Positions 48,595-58,064 of a DNA stretch of 64,000 nt are shown piece by piece. The notes under the pieces were generated by a model. That model was not told where the DNA came from. It did no database searches and saw only the letters and a list, made by a program, of their open reading frames with translations. The translations under genes and the position numbers were made by a program. Each line of letters opens with the position of its first letter. The first letter of the stretch is position 1. Source of the stretch: Lachnospiraceae bacterium (GTDB taxonomy: Bacteria > Bacillota > Clostridia > Lachnospirales > Lachnospiraceae); NCBI GenBank assembly GCA_014804355.1, contig JAAUZY010000060.1, forward strand, positions 1 through 64,000. Direction: 5' to 3'.

Positions 48595-48977
48595 CAGTAA
48601 TCCATTCCTTTCCCATAGTCTTCATATATTTCATCTATAAGAGCATGTACTTCTTCTCTGGAAATATTCTTACAACTTGCTTTCGCCAGCGTCACCTGCA
48701 ATTCCCTGCGCACCTCGTCAAGCGCCTGCATCCTGTTGATGTCGATCGCGATCATGGCGCCTCTCCTGCGGTCTACCTTCACGTATCCCTCCTGTTTCAG
48801 CACGGTATACGCTTTGTTGACCGTATGCATATTGATACCGATAGTATCCGCCAGTTGTCTGACGGAAGGGAGCATATCCCCTTCCTGAAACTGCGCCGTA
48901 GCAATTCCTAAGATGATCTGGTTGCGCAGCTGCATATATATAGCTTCATCACTGTTAAAATCTATCTCAATGAACAT
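48594..48977 (-). CDS. GntR/YtrA-type regulator
   Basis: SDEAIYMQLRNQIILGIATAQFQEGDMLPSVRQLADTIGINMHTVNKAYTVLKQEGYVKVDRRRGAM. Confidence 0.94.
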   Translation of the reverse strand: MFIEIDFNSDEAIYMQLRNQIILGIATAQFQEGDMLPSVRQLADTIGINMHTVNKAYTVLKQEGYVKVDRRRGAMIAIDINRMQALDEVRRELQVTLAKASCKNISREEVHALIDEIYEDYGKGMDY

Positions 48978-48991
48978 TCATTCTCCTACCA

Positions 48992-50386
48992 TCATTCCCT
49001 GTCGTCCATACTTAAGAACTCAAACTCGAATTCATCATCATCCAGCAGAAAATTCTTCGTCTTACGCTTGGGGGCGTTTGCTGCCGCAGTCTCTTCCTCT
49101 CTCTCGTCGCGTGCCTGCCGTCTGCGTGCCTGACGTTGTTCTGTCTCAGCATCCTCCTCGTCCTCCGAACGCCTTCTGCGTCTGCTGGACGGCTCTTCCG
49201 CTTCCTGCGAACGCCGTCTGCGAGGCAACTCTTCATCCTCTCTCGCTTCCCGTCTTCCGCTACGCGCCGTCCTTGCATCCGTCTGAGAGTCACGCCTTCT
49301 CTCCTGCGGCGCTTCATCTTCCTCCGCACGCTGTCTGCGTCTGGACATTCCTTCCGTCTCCGGTTCTTCCTCGTCCTCTTCGTCGTCCTCATAATCCTCG
49401 TAATACACATCACGCAGCTTCAACGCCATAATGATCACCGCGATGATCAGCAACACGGCCAGAACCACCAGCGCGACAATCGCGATCCGCTGCTTTACAA
49501 GCGTCTTCGCTTCCTCCTCCGTATCCTCCGGCTGCATATTCGCCGCTGCCAATATCTGATCTACTCTCTTCTTATCACTGCCACCCTGTGTGTGATCATA
49601 CAAATACCACGCATAGGAACCGTCCGGCTCCGATTCATAGATCAACTCGTAGTCATTATTCACGGGACGCTGTGTCTCCTGCGGCTGTTCCGGTTCCTGC
49701 GGCTGCTCCTCCTCTTCTGATACGGGAACCATATCTCCCAATGTCAGAAGATCCGAGCGGATAAACCCTGTCTTCTCCACGTTACCGGTTCCGGTAAAAG
49801 TAACGTAATACCAGTCTTTACCGTCACTTCCCTCGGACTTTCCGCTGATAACTACCTGTGCATTTTCAGTCAGTCTGTCTACTACCGTATCGTTTGTGGA
49901 CGGCGCCGATCTTACCTTGATCGCTTCCACGTGAACAGATGCATACTGTGCATCCATGGGCTCATGAGGCTGTACCGTCGCGCCCGACGGTGTCTGCCCG
50001 TCACCGGACGCTGTACCGGCATCACCAGTGTCATTCGAAGCCGCGTTCTGAGAAGAACTATCGCCGGCCTCCTTGTCGATCATATCCGCCCGAATATACC
50101 CTGTCTTATTTGCGTCGATGGCTACCTGATACCACAGTGCGCCGGCGGAATCCTGTGCTTCCTCCCGGATCGAAACCTTCGCGCCTCTTGAGGCGCTGCC
50201 GATGACTTCGCTTGTCGCGTCCGCTTTCTCACGTATCTTAACGGAATCCACTTTAACCGTGCCCGTGGAATCCGCCAGACTGATCAGCGGATGGCACCAT
50301 AATATGGAGACAATGCCGGCTACCGCCACCATCCCCCGCAGGATGCGCCCACAGATCGCTCTGATATCTCTTCTGTTCTGTGCCAT
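48992..50386 (-). CDS. Membrane protein with two SH3b domains, TM helix and long mixed-charge tail
   Basis: SH3b repeats VKIREKADATSEVIGSASRGAKVSI and IKVRSAPSTNDTVVDRLTENAQVVI; TM; Arg/Glu/Asp-rich C-terminus. Confidence 0.85.
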   Translation of the reverse strand: MAQNRRDIRAICGRILRGMVAVAGIVSILWCHPLISLADSTGTVKVDSVKIREKADATSEVIGSASRGAKVSIREEAQDSAGALWYQVAIDANKTGYIRADMIDKEAGDSSSQNAASNDTGDAGTASGDGQTPSGATVQPHEPMDAQYASVHVEAIKVRSAPSTNDTVVDRLTENAQVVISGKSEGSDGKDWYYVTFTGTGNVEKTGFIRSDLLTLGDMVPVSEEEEQPQEPEQPQETQRPVNNDYELIYESEPDGSYAWYLYDHTQGGSDKKRVDQILAAANMQPEDTEEEAKTLVKQRIAIVALVVLAVLLIIAVIIMALKLRDVYYEDYEDDEEDEEEPETEGMSRRRQRAEEDEAPQERRRDSQTDARTARSGRREAREDEELPRRRRSQEAEEPSSRRRRRSEDEEDAETEQRQARRRQARDEREEETAAANAPKRKTKNFLLDDDEFEFEFLSMDDRE

Positions 50387-50411
50387 ATCTTTTCTCCCTT
50401 TGTCTGTCTTA

Positions 50412-50900
50412 CTACTGTTCTCTTGTAAACCGCTTAGAGCCTTCCTCACCCTTAGGTCTCTCTGCGCTGAAACCGGACAGATTAATATTTCTGGAAGCTC
50501 TCGTTTTCTCCTCTATAGCTCTGTGATATGCCGTCTCACACTTAGCGCAGTATTTTCCGAAACGAATCGCCGACCCGCAGATCTCACAAGTCAGAAATAC
50601 ATTGGAATTAGGCGCGATCTCCAGCCTTTCTTCCTTAAGCATATCCCTGATTGCCTTCTGCGACACTCCCGTAGCATCAGATGCCTGCGCGGCCGTCGCG
50701 CCCGCATGCTTCTCGATATAATTGCGCACTTTACCATAATCGTCGTACTCCTGATAATTGCAATCCTCGCACCGGAACTCTCCGCACCCTTTATAAACCA
50801 TGACCCCGCCGCATTCCCGGCATATCGTAGGTCTGTTATAATTCTGCAGGTCCAGCAGCTCCCTTCTGAGATTTTCAGCCTTTTCCTCCCTACTGCTCAT
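50412..50900 (-). CDS. Zinc-ribbon protein with HTH-like region (YvyF-like)
   Basis: CRECGGVMVYKGCGEFRCEDC, ATGVSQKAIRDMLKEERLEI, CEICGSAIRFGKYCAKC. Confidence 0.75.
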   Translation of the reverse strand: MSSREEKAENLRRELLDLQNYNRPTICRECGGVMVYKGCGEFRCEDCNYQEYDDYGKVRNYIEKHAGATAAQASDATGVSQKAIRDMLKEERLEIAPNSNVFLTCEICGSAIRFGKYCAKCETAYHRAIEEKTRASRNINLSGFSAERPKGEEGSKRFTREQ

Positions 50901-50932
50901 GGAAATACTCCTCTCCCTTCTTTTACACCCCT

Positions 50933-52204
50933 TTATGCTTCATCAATGGCTTTGCCGATATCGTTCCTCATATATTTGTTATCGAAGCTGATCCATTTGG
51001 TTGCTTCATAGGCGTTGGCACGCGCTTCTTTCAGATCCTTCCCCTTCGCGGTAACACCCAGCACGCGCCCACCGTTAGTCACGATTCCCTGTTCTGTCTG
51101 TTTCGTTCCCGCATGGAAACAGTAATAATCGTCACTGCCGACAAACCGCTCCAACCCATTGATCAAAAATCCCTTCTCATAGGAAACCGGATACCCTTCG
51201 GATGCCAGCACAACACAGACCGCCGCATTATCCTCGAACTGCAGGTCGATCTGATCCAGCGTGCCGTCAATACACGCCTCAGCAACCTCAATAATATCGT
51301 TTTTCATGCGCGGCAGCACCACCTGCGCCTCGGGATCTCCGAATCTGGCATTATATTCCAGCACACGGGGCCCGTCCTGCGTCAGCATCAGCCCGAAGAA
51401 GATTACTCCGTGGAAAGGCCGTCCCTCCGCCGCCATGGCATCCACCGTCGCCTGATAAATATGTTCCTTGCAGAAAGCATCCACTTCTTCCGTATAGAAG
51501 GGACTCGGAGAGAATGTACCCATACCGCCCGTATTGAGTCCTCGGTCACCGTCCTGTGCCCGTTTGTGATCCTGCGCTGAGGACATGATCCTGATTGTCC
51601 TGCCGTCTACAAAGGAAAGTACGGAAACTTCTCGTCCCGTCATGAATTCCTCTATGACCATGCGGTTGCCTGCCGCACCGAACTTCTTATCCTCCATGAT
51701 CGTTCTGACGCCTTCCTTTGCCTCCTCCAAAGTCTGGCAAATCAGTACGCCCTTACCCAGAGCCAGCCCGTCGGCTTTCAGAACTACAGGCATCTTCGCT
51801 GTTTCCAGATAGACCAGAGCCGCCTGCGGATCGTCAAAATTCTCATATGCCGCCGTAGGAATATTATATTTTTTCATCAAATCCTTGGAAAATGCCTTGC
51901 TTCCCTCTAAGATCGCCGCATTCTTCCTCGGTCCGAAGACGCGCAGTCCCGCCGCCTCCATCTCATCCACCAGGCCGCCTACTAACGGATCATCCATGCC
52001 GACGATGGTCAGGTCGATAGCCTGCTCCTTGGCAAACTCCACGATCTTATCAAATTCCATGGCGCCGATGGGCACACACTCCGCAATCTGTCCGATGCCC
52101 GCGTTCCCCGGCGTACAGTAGATCTTATCCACCCTCGGACTCTTCGCCACGCTGGCAGCTATCGCATGTTCCCTGCCGCCGCTTCCTACGATTAATACTT
52201 TCAT
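50933..52204 (-). CDS. purD: Phosphoribosylamine-glycine ligase
   Basis: MKVLIVGSGGREHAI, GTFSPSPFYT, VLEYNARFGDPEAQVVLPR. Confidence 0.98.
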   Translation of the reverse strand: MKVLIVGSGGREHAIAASVAKSPRVDKIYCTPGNAGIGQIAECVPIGAMEFDKIVEFAKEQAIDLTIVGMDDPLVGGLVDEMEAAGLRVFGPRKNAAILEGSKAFSKDLMKKYNIPTAAYENFDDPQAALVYLETAKMPVVLKADGLALGKGVLICQTLEEAKEGVRTIMEDKKFGAAGNRMVIEEFMTGREVSVLSFVDGRTIRIMSSAQDHKRAQDGDRGLNTGGMGTFSPSPFYTEEVDAFCKEHIYQATVDAMAAEGRPFHGVIFFGLMLTQDGPRVLEYNARFGDPEAQVVLPRMKNDIIEVAEACIDGTLDQIDLQFEDNAAVCVVLASEGYPVSYEKGFLINGLERFVGSDDYYCFHAGTKQTEQGIVTNGGRVLGVTAKGKDLKEARANAYEATKWISFDNKYMRNDIGKAIDEA

Positions 52205-52251
52205 CTTGATATCCTATGCCTTTCCGATTTATCTGCATTGTACGCGGCACA

Positions 52252-52878
52252 TCACTCCGCGATCTGTACCCGTCCGTCAACAACCGTCACCGCACCCGCG
52301 GCAATCAGCGCCAGACTCCAGGGCAGAATCACCCACTCCGCCTCTTCCATCACACGCTGCTGCAGAGTCTCCGGCGTGTCTCTCTGTAAGACCTGCACCG
52401 CCTTCTGCATGATGATCGGTCCCGTGTCCGTGCCCTCATCCACGAAATGCACCGTGGCGCCGGTTACTTTCACGCCCCGCTCCAACACCGCCTCATGTAC
52501 TTTCAGTCCGTAATACCCCTTACCGCAGAAGGAGGGGATAAGAGACGGATGAATGTTAATGATCTTGTTCTCGTATTCTTTAATCAGCTGCGGCGGGAGC
52601 ACTACCAGAAATCCTGCCAGCACGATCAGATCCGGGCTGACCTCGTCTACCGCCTTATGCAGCGCTTCATTGAACTGTTCCCGATCCGGATAATCATGGG
52701 GAGAAACGCAGATTCCTTCGATCCCTGCCTGCTTTGCGCGTTCCAGTGCGTAAGCATTCCTGTTATTGCTGATTACACGCAGAATCTCTACATTTGGAAT
52801 TGATCCTGCATGCACACCGTCAATGATCGCCTGTAAATTCGTGCCGCCTCCGGACACACATACCACTATCTTGAGCAT
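52252..52878 (-). CDS. purN: Phosphoribosylglycinamide formyltransferase
   Basis: VCVSGGGTNLQAIIDG, IINIHPSLIPSFCGKGYYGLKVHEAVLERGVKVTGATVHFVDEGTDTGPII. Confidence 0.98.
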   Translation of the reverse strand: MLKIVVCVSGGGTNLQAIIDGVHAGSIPNVEILRVISNNRNAYALERAKQAGIEGICVSPHDYPDREQFNEALHKAVDEVSPDLIVLAGFLVVLPPQLIKEYENKIINIHPSLIPSFCGKGYYGLKVHEAVLERGVKVTGATVHFVDEGTDTGPIIMQKAVQVLQRDTPETLQQRVMEEAEWVILPWSLALIAAGAVTVVDGRVQIAE

Positions 52879-52896
52879 CGCTTTTGCCTCTTTTCC

Positions 52897-53922
52897 CTAT
52901 TTAATAATAACTTCTCTGCTTCCAGACTCCGTCTCTCCGACGATATACGCCGTCTCGCCGGCTTCCTTCAGCGCGGCAAGCGTCTTGTCCGCATCTGCGG
53001 AATCTACCGCCAGAATCATGCCAAGCCCCATGTTGTAAGTATTGTACATCATCTTTTCATCCAGATTACCGGTCTTTTGTAATAACCGGAAGATGGGAAG
53101 TACCGGATAGCTGTCTTTATGTACCACGGCCGTCACGCCCTCCGGCAGCATTCTCGGAATGTTCTCATAGAAGCCGCCGCCGGTAATGTGGCTGCACCCC
53201 TTGATGGTCACGCCTGCACTGCGTACGGACTGCAGCGCCTTCACATAGATTCTGGTGGGCGTAAGAAGCGCCTCTCCCAGCGTCATATTAAGTTCCTCAT
53301 AATAGGTATCCAGACTCTCTTTCGTCATCTCAAATACTTTGCGTACCAGAGAGAAGCCGTTACTGTGTACACCGGAAGACGCGATACCGATCAGGGTATC
53401 CCCCAGTTCGATCTGCTCGCCTGTGATCAGATCCTTCTCATCCACCACGCCTACTGCAAAACCGGCCAGATCATACTCATCCTCCGGCATCAGTCCCGGG
53501 TGTTCCGCCGTCTCGCCGCCGATCAACGCCGCGCCCGCCTGCTTACACCCCTCGGCGACACCGCTGACTATGGACGCGATCTTCTCCGGATAATTCTTGC
53601 CACATGCGATATAGTCTAAGAAAAACAGCGGTTCTCCGCCCGCGCACACCACATCGTTGACACACATCGCCACACAGTCAATTCCCACCGTATCATGCCT
53701 ATCCATAAGAAACGCCAGCTTGATCTTCGTGCCGACGCCGTCCGTCCCCGACAGGAGCACCGGATGCTCCATCTGCTTGATCTTGTCCATGGAGAAAGCT
53801 CCCGAAAAGCCGCCCAGTCCGCCTAACACTTCCGGTCTCATTGTTTCCTTTACGTGTTTCTTCATTAATTCTACCGACCGATAACCGGCTTCGATATCGA
53901 CACCCGCTGTCTTGTAATCCAT
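52897..53922 (-). CDS. purM: Phosphoribosylformylglycinamidine cyclo-ligase
   Basis: [50 protein letters not shown]. Confidence 0.98.
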   Translation of the reverse strand: MDYKTAGVDIEAGYRSVELMKKHVKETMRPEVLGGLGGFSGAFSMDKIKQMEHPVLLSGTDGVGTKIKLAFLMDRHDTVGIDCVAMCVNDVVCAGGEPLFFLDYIACGKNYPEKIASIVSGVAEGCKQAGAALIGGETAEHPGLMPEDEYDLAGFAVGVVDEKDLITGEQIELGDTLIGIASSGVHSNGFSLVRKVFEMTKESLDTYYEELNMTLGEALLTPTRIYVKALQSVRSAGVTIKGCSHITGGGFYENIPRMLPEGVTAVVHKDSYPVLPIFRLLQKTGNLDEKMMYNTYNMGLGMILAVDSADADKTLAALKEAGETAYIVGETESGSREVIIK

Positions 53923-53943
53923 ACCTTACCTCCATTGTATTTC

Positions 53944-53998
53944 GTAACTGTTCAGAGCCCTGTTCTTCACAGCTACGAAGCTCCTTCTGAACAGTTAC
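53944..53998. repeat. Palindromic dispersed repeat, copy 2 (long form)
   Basis: GTAACTGTTCAGA (53944-53956) pairs with TCTGAACAGTTAC (53986-53998), 13/13; first 29 nt identical to copy 1 at 28398. Confidence 0.88.
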
Positions 53999-54012
53999 TG
54001 TATTTCTATAAT

Positions 54013-54522
54013 TTAGTCCGCCATATAATTTCTGTATCCCACTTCCTGCAGCTTCGCGTCTTTCTTCTGCACGCTTGCCTTCAGGCTCTGGGTATAATCT
54101 TTCAGTCTCTGCAGCAGCGCAGGATCGGATGTGGCGAGTATCTTCGCCGCCAGAATACCCGCATTCTGTCCACCGCCGATGGCCACCGTGGCTACCGGTA
54201 TGCCGGAGGGCATCTGCACGATGGAATACAGAGAATCCACCCCTCCCAGATCGGAAGTCTTCATGGGTACGCCGATAACCGGCATCGGAAAGATCGCAGC
54301 GCACATACCGGGCAGGTGTGCCGCCTTACCGGCGCCTGCGATGATCACCTTGAAACCTTTACTCTCCGCACTCTTCGCGTACTCATAGAACACATCCGGT
54401 TCTCTGTGCGCCGATATAATCGACATCTCGTAAGATATGCCGAGATCTTCCAGTAAATCTGCCGCCTTAGCCATAACGGGCATATCGGAATCGCTGCCCA
54501 TCACAATACCTACCTGTGCCAT
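54013..54522 (-). CDS. purE: 5-(carboxyamino)imidazole ribonucleotide mutase
   Basis: IVMGSDSDMPVM, ISAHREPD, IAGAGKAAHLPGMCAA. Confidence 0.97.
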   Translation of the reverse strand: MAQVGIVMGSDSDMPVMAKAADLLEDLGISYEMSIISAHREPDVFYEYAKSAESKGFKVIIAGAGKAAHLPGMCAAIFPMPVIGVPMKTSDLGGVDSLYSIVQMPSGIPVATVAIGGGQNAGILAAKILATSDPALLQRLKDYTQSLKASVQKKDAKLQEVGYRNYMAD

Positions 54523-54624
54523 CTGTCATTTCCTCCTTAGCTTCCCTACCACAACATCTTGTGGCAACGCGGATTAATACCCATAATCAGTGTACTATTT
54601 TTTCCGTCAGAGCGCAACTATCTT

Positions 54625-56727
54625 TTATAGTATATTCTCCCCAAAAGCACGGTTCAGCTCCTCGCACCCCTCCAGAACGAATTGACCGTCCCGGATAATC
54701 GAAATCGTCTCTCCCGTTTCAGTCAACACTGACAACTCTCCCAGCTCATCATAAGGTATCGTAATATCCGTGTGACACTGGAAATATGCCTTGTTGACAT
54801 CCGTGTCACGTAAAACTGACACTTCGTTATCCTTCGCAACGATCTCCTTTCTGTCCGGATTATACACCCGTACATTCTCCGCATGGGAATAGCAGGTATC
54901 CCCCACTGCAAAATGCGGTCCCGTCTTCTCTGCAATCAGAATCGGCATCTTATCCTCTATCCCGTACTTACGCGCCACCACATAGGCAGTAGTATTGGTA
55001 CCGATGGCAAACTCGCCCAGCGGAAGCGAATCATGGTGAAACAGCACATTATCCTTGATATATTTGCGATTTTCATCCTCCGTCGGGAAATTGGCACAGC
55101 CGTAATCCGTCACCATACCGTCTGTGAACTTCAGCCACATATCCTTATATTCCAGTCCGTTCAGGAAGACTCTTGTCACGTGCAGGGTACCGTCCGTGCC
55201 GGTCAACATCGGGGAAGTGAATACCTCGCCCACCGGAATATTCACATCCGCCACACAGTTCTCGAAATTTGTCTCCTTGTCGGGATCTGCCAGTCTGTGC
55301 AGACGGATCGTCAAATCTGTCCTGTTGTCTCCGCTGCCAATGACTCTCGCAGTCAATCCAAGGTCCAGCGCATCTATGATCTTCTGCTGGATTCCCTGAT
55401 ACAATTTATAATCCAATGTGTTGATGCGAACGATGTCATCGAATATCTCCTCATACCGCTCTCCGATGTCCGGTACCGGGAAGGCGATGATCGTAAAGCT
55501 TCTCTCCTCACCGGGAATATATTCATTCTGCAATGCCCCTGCCTTAACCGCATACTCTACGGAAAGCTTCTGCTGCTTCGGCGTCAGTCTGTATGCCGTC
55601 TTCTTCGTCTGCGGCACGAAAGGCTTCTCACCGAAGATCTCCGCAACCGCGGGACCGCCGAATACTGCCGCCTGTGCCCGATACTGCTCATAGGCATTCT
55701 TCATGCAGTTAAGCTTCCGCTCCGCCAGTTGTTTATCCAGCACAAGTGCCTGATCTTCCCTGTGGTCATAATCAAACTGTTTATTCGGGTTCGCGCCGAA
55801 GAATCCGTTCTTATCTACGCTTCTGCCCTGGAAAATATTTGTGCCCGCGCGATAGATCGTGGTTTGTAGACCGATTTGGTCAAAATTAAGAACAGCCTCT
55901 CGGATCATCCGCTCAAAACCCAGCGCATAGCGGATATTCACCGTTTTCTTGATAGAGATATCCTTATTGCCGACCTGAAATCCGATACGATATCCTTCCG
56001 TATATGTGTCGGCTAACAGCTTCACTCTCTCGGCCGGCATCTCATTCAGATGGGCGGCAGTTTTCAGTTCATTGTCCGTGACATATTCCCCGTAATAATA
56101 GAGATACCGCAGATCAGACAGATCACTCTCCATCACGATGCGATATGCGAAATCCTTGTCCGGGCACAGCATTCCTGCCGTCCGTTCCAGCGATGCCGGT
56201 TCGTAATAATCACTCACATACCAGTACAGAATCTGCTGTAGTGCTTCCTCCTTCGGCATGCCATCCTGTTCCTGCGTCTCACCCTCAAACGCCTGATAGA
56301 CTTCCAGAAGCAGCTCTGCCCGTATCACCATATCAAAGCGATTCTGCTCAAACGCCGCCGGAATCATCCCCCGCAGTTCCGCGTAGAGAAATGAAAACAT
56401 TTTTCCAATCGACTCACCCAGACAATCCACCGCATAATCAGGATTGCCGTAGCTCGCGTCATAATGCTCCGGTAAAATATCGGCATACAATTCCCGGTTG
56501 AACTCCTGCAGTTCTTCCAGACTCATCTGCCGCAGTCTGCCGCTCTCCACGATATTCCATGCACGATCCGCCAGCAGTACAAACTCAGCCATACGACCAA
56601 AATATGCCTGTTCTTTTTCCTCATAGATTGACTCATTCGGTATTTCCCTGATCCGTTCCATTGCCAGCGCATACCGCTCCCTTTCCAGATCGTCTCTGTC
56701 CGCTTCCGAAATATAAATGTCTTCCAT
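54625..56727 (-). CDS. M29-family aminopeptidase-like protein with long N-terminal extension
   Basis: C-terminal half: GSGDNRTDLTIRLHRLADPDKETNFENCVADVNIPVGEVFTSPMLTGTDGTLHV. Confidence 0.8.
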   Translation of the reverse strand: MEDIYISEADRDDLERERYALAMERIREIPNESIYEEKEQAYFGRMAEFVLLADRAWNIVESGRLRQMSLEELQEFNRELYADILPEHYDASYGNPDYAVDCLGESIGKMFSFLYAELRGMIPAAFEQNRFDMVIRAELLLEVYQAFEGETQEQDGMPKEEALQQILYWYVSDYYEPASLERTAGMLCPDKDFAYRIVMESDLSDLRYLYYYGEYVTDNELKTAAHLNEMPAERVKLLADTYTEGYRIGFQVGNKDISIKKTVNIRYALGFERMIREAVLNFDQIGLQTTIYRAGTNIFQGRSVDKNGFFGANPNKQFDYDHREDQALVLDKQLAERKLNCMKNAYEQYRAQAAVFGGPAVAEIFGEKPFVPQTKKTAYRLTPKQQKLSVEYAVKAGALQNEYIPGEERSFTIIAFPVPDIGERYEEIFDDIVRINTLDYKLYQGIQQKIIDALDLGLTARVIGSGDNRTDLTIRLHRLADPDKETNFENCVADVNIPVGEVFTSPMLTGTDGTLHVTRVFLNGLEYKDMWLKFTDGMVTDYGCANFPTEDENRKYIKDNVLFHHDSLPLGEFAIGTNTTAYVVARKYGIEDKMPILIAEKTGPHFAVGDTCYSHAENVRVYNPDRKEIVAKDNEVSVLRDTDVNKAYFQCHTDITIPYDELGELSVLTETGETISIIRDGQFVLEGCEELNRAFGENIL

Positions 56728-56748
56728 TACATCATCCTCTTTTCTTTA

Positions 56749-57069
56749 TTATAAATACGCACCGGCATACAGAATCACACTGATCACGACAAGAACAAGC
56801 ACATTGAGCGTGATACCCAGATAAGCAAAAAGATAGAATTTATCCTTCTCCGTCTTGGCAAGCACTCCCAGCAGGATCCCCACAAAGGCAAAGATCATGA
56901 CTAACATCGCCGCCGCGCCGTACTGTCTGGGAATATTCCCCGCCTTAAGATAGCTCATGACAATGGCATAAGCCAGCGTTATAAGCGAGATCACTCCCAG
57001 AATCGTGGACATGATCCCCTTCTGTGTATGCTGTTTGTTTGTAAACATGTAACTGTTTTTCTTTGACAT
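56749..57069 (-). CDS. Small membrane protein (106 aa), DUF6142-like
   Basis: Three predicted TM segments, KGIMSTILGVISLITLAYAIVMSYLKAG; family name from recollection. Confidence 0.7.
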   Translation of the reverse strand: MSKKNSYMFTNKQHTQKGIMSTILGVISLITLAYAIVMSYLKAGNIPRQYGAAAMLVMIFAFVGILLGVLAKTEKDKFYLFAYLGITLNVLVLVVISVILYAGAYL

Positions 57070-57190
57070 AATTACCCCTTACACCCATCTGTCCGCCGCT
57101 CTTATGGAAATACATCCACAGCGCTTAGAAAGATGGAAATGGGTATCTTCGTCCGTCCCGAAAACACCCATTTGTCCTTAGTTCTTCTTT

Positions 57191-57343
57191 TCAGAATAAG
57201 ATCTTGCTTCGTCCTGCCAAAAGCTTGGCGCCGCTGATGATCAGGAGTACTCCGCTTGCCACGCCGACCACCAATGAAACTACACCGACTGCAATGTTGA
57301 GCGCGCCGGAACCGCCCATCGTCTTATAGGTTCTCTCTTCCAT
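57191..57343 (-). CDS. 50-aa single-TM protein, absent from the ORF track
   Basis: MEERTYKTMGGSGALNIAVGVVSLVVGVASGVLLIISGAKLLAGRSKILF* preceded by TGGAGGAAAAT. Confidence 0.75.
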   Translation of the reverse strand: MEERTYKTMGGSGALNIAVGVVSLVVGVASGVLLIISGAKLLAGRSKILF

Positions 57344-57369
57344 ATTTTCCTCCATTTCGAAACGCTGCA

Positions 57370-58050
57370 CTAGGAAATTGCTCCATACTGTTCATAGTAT
57401 ACGTCGATTGCACCTTTTAATGTATCGTCAATATATACGCTGCCTTTGTAAGGCTTATTGTAGAGGAACTCTACCACCTCTTCCATCGTCACGATTGCGT
57501 CCGCATCGAATCCGTACTTCTCACGAATCTCCGCCAGTGCGCTCTTCTCACTGTCCAGCCCGCGCTCCATGCGGTTTAATGAAACCATGAGTCCCTTGAT
57601 CTCTACCTTCGCCTGGCTTGTCAGAATCGGAAAAGTTTCCTCGATGGATTTACCGGAGGTCGTTACATCCTCGATTATCACCACCCGGTCACCGTCCTGC
57701 AGCTTGCTTCCCAGAAGTATGCCTGTGTCTCCGTGATCCTTCACTTCTTTGCGGTTGGAGCAGTAACGGATCTCCTTACCGTACAGCTCGCTGATTGCCA
57801 TCGTAGTCGCTACGGACAGCGGAATTCCCTTATACGCCGGTCCGAACAGTACATCGAAATCCAGCCCATACCTGTCATGAATCGCCCGAGCGTAATATTC
57901 CCCCAGTCTGCGAAGCTGTGTACCCGTCACATAGGCACCCGCATTCATGAAAAAGGGGGACTTCCTACCGCTTTTCAACGTAAAATCTCCGAATTTCAAC
58001 ACCTGGCTGTCCACCATAAATCCAATAAATTCCTGCTTATACTGCTCCAT
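57370..58050 (-). CDS. pyrE: Orotate phosphoribosyltransferase
   Basis: DVLFGPAYKGIPL, VVIIEDVTTSGKSI. Confidence 0.97.
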   Translation of the reverse strand: MEQYKQEFIGFMVDSQVLKFGDFTLKSGRKSPFFMNAGAYVTGTQLRRLGEYYARAIHDRYGLDFDVLFGPAYKGIPLSVATTMAISELYGKEIRYCSNRKEVKDHGDTGILLGSKLQDGDRVVIIEDVTTSGKSIEETFPILTSQAKVEIKGLMVSLNRMERGLDSEKSALAEIREKYGFDADAIVTMEEVVEFLYNKPYKGSVYIDDTLKGAIDVYYEQYGAIS

Positions 58051-58064
58051 TTTTACCCCCGTTC

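Noticed and set aside
54523-54620. Possible purine riboswitch upstream of purE
   Set aside because: Only a CCACAA...TTGTGG hairpin is present; the purine-aptamer core sequences are absent.
57137-57173. AAATGGGT...ACCCATTT hairpin downstream of the 50-aa ORF
   Set aside because: Eight-bp stem with a 21-nt loop and no T-run; insufficient to call a terminator or regulatory RNA.
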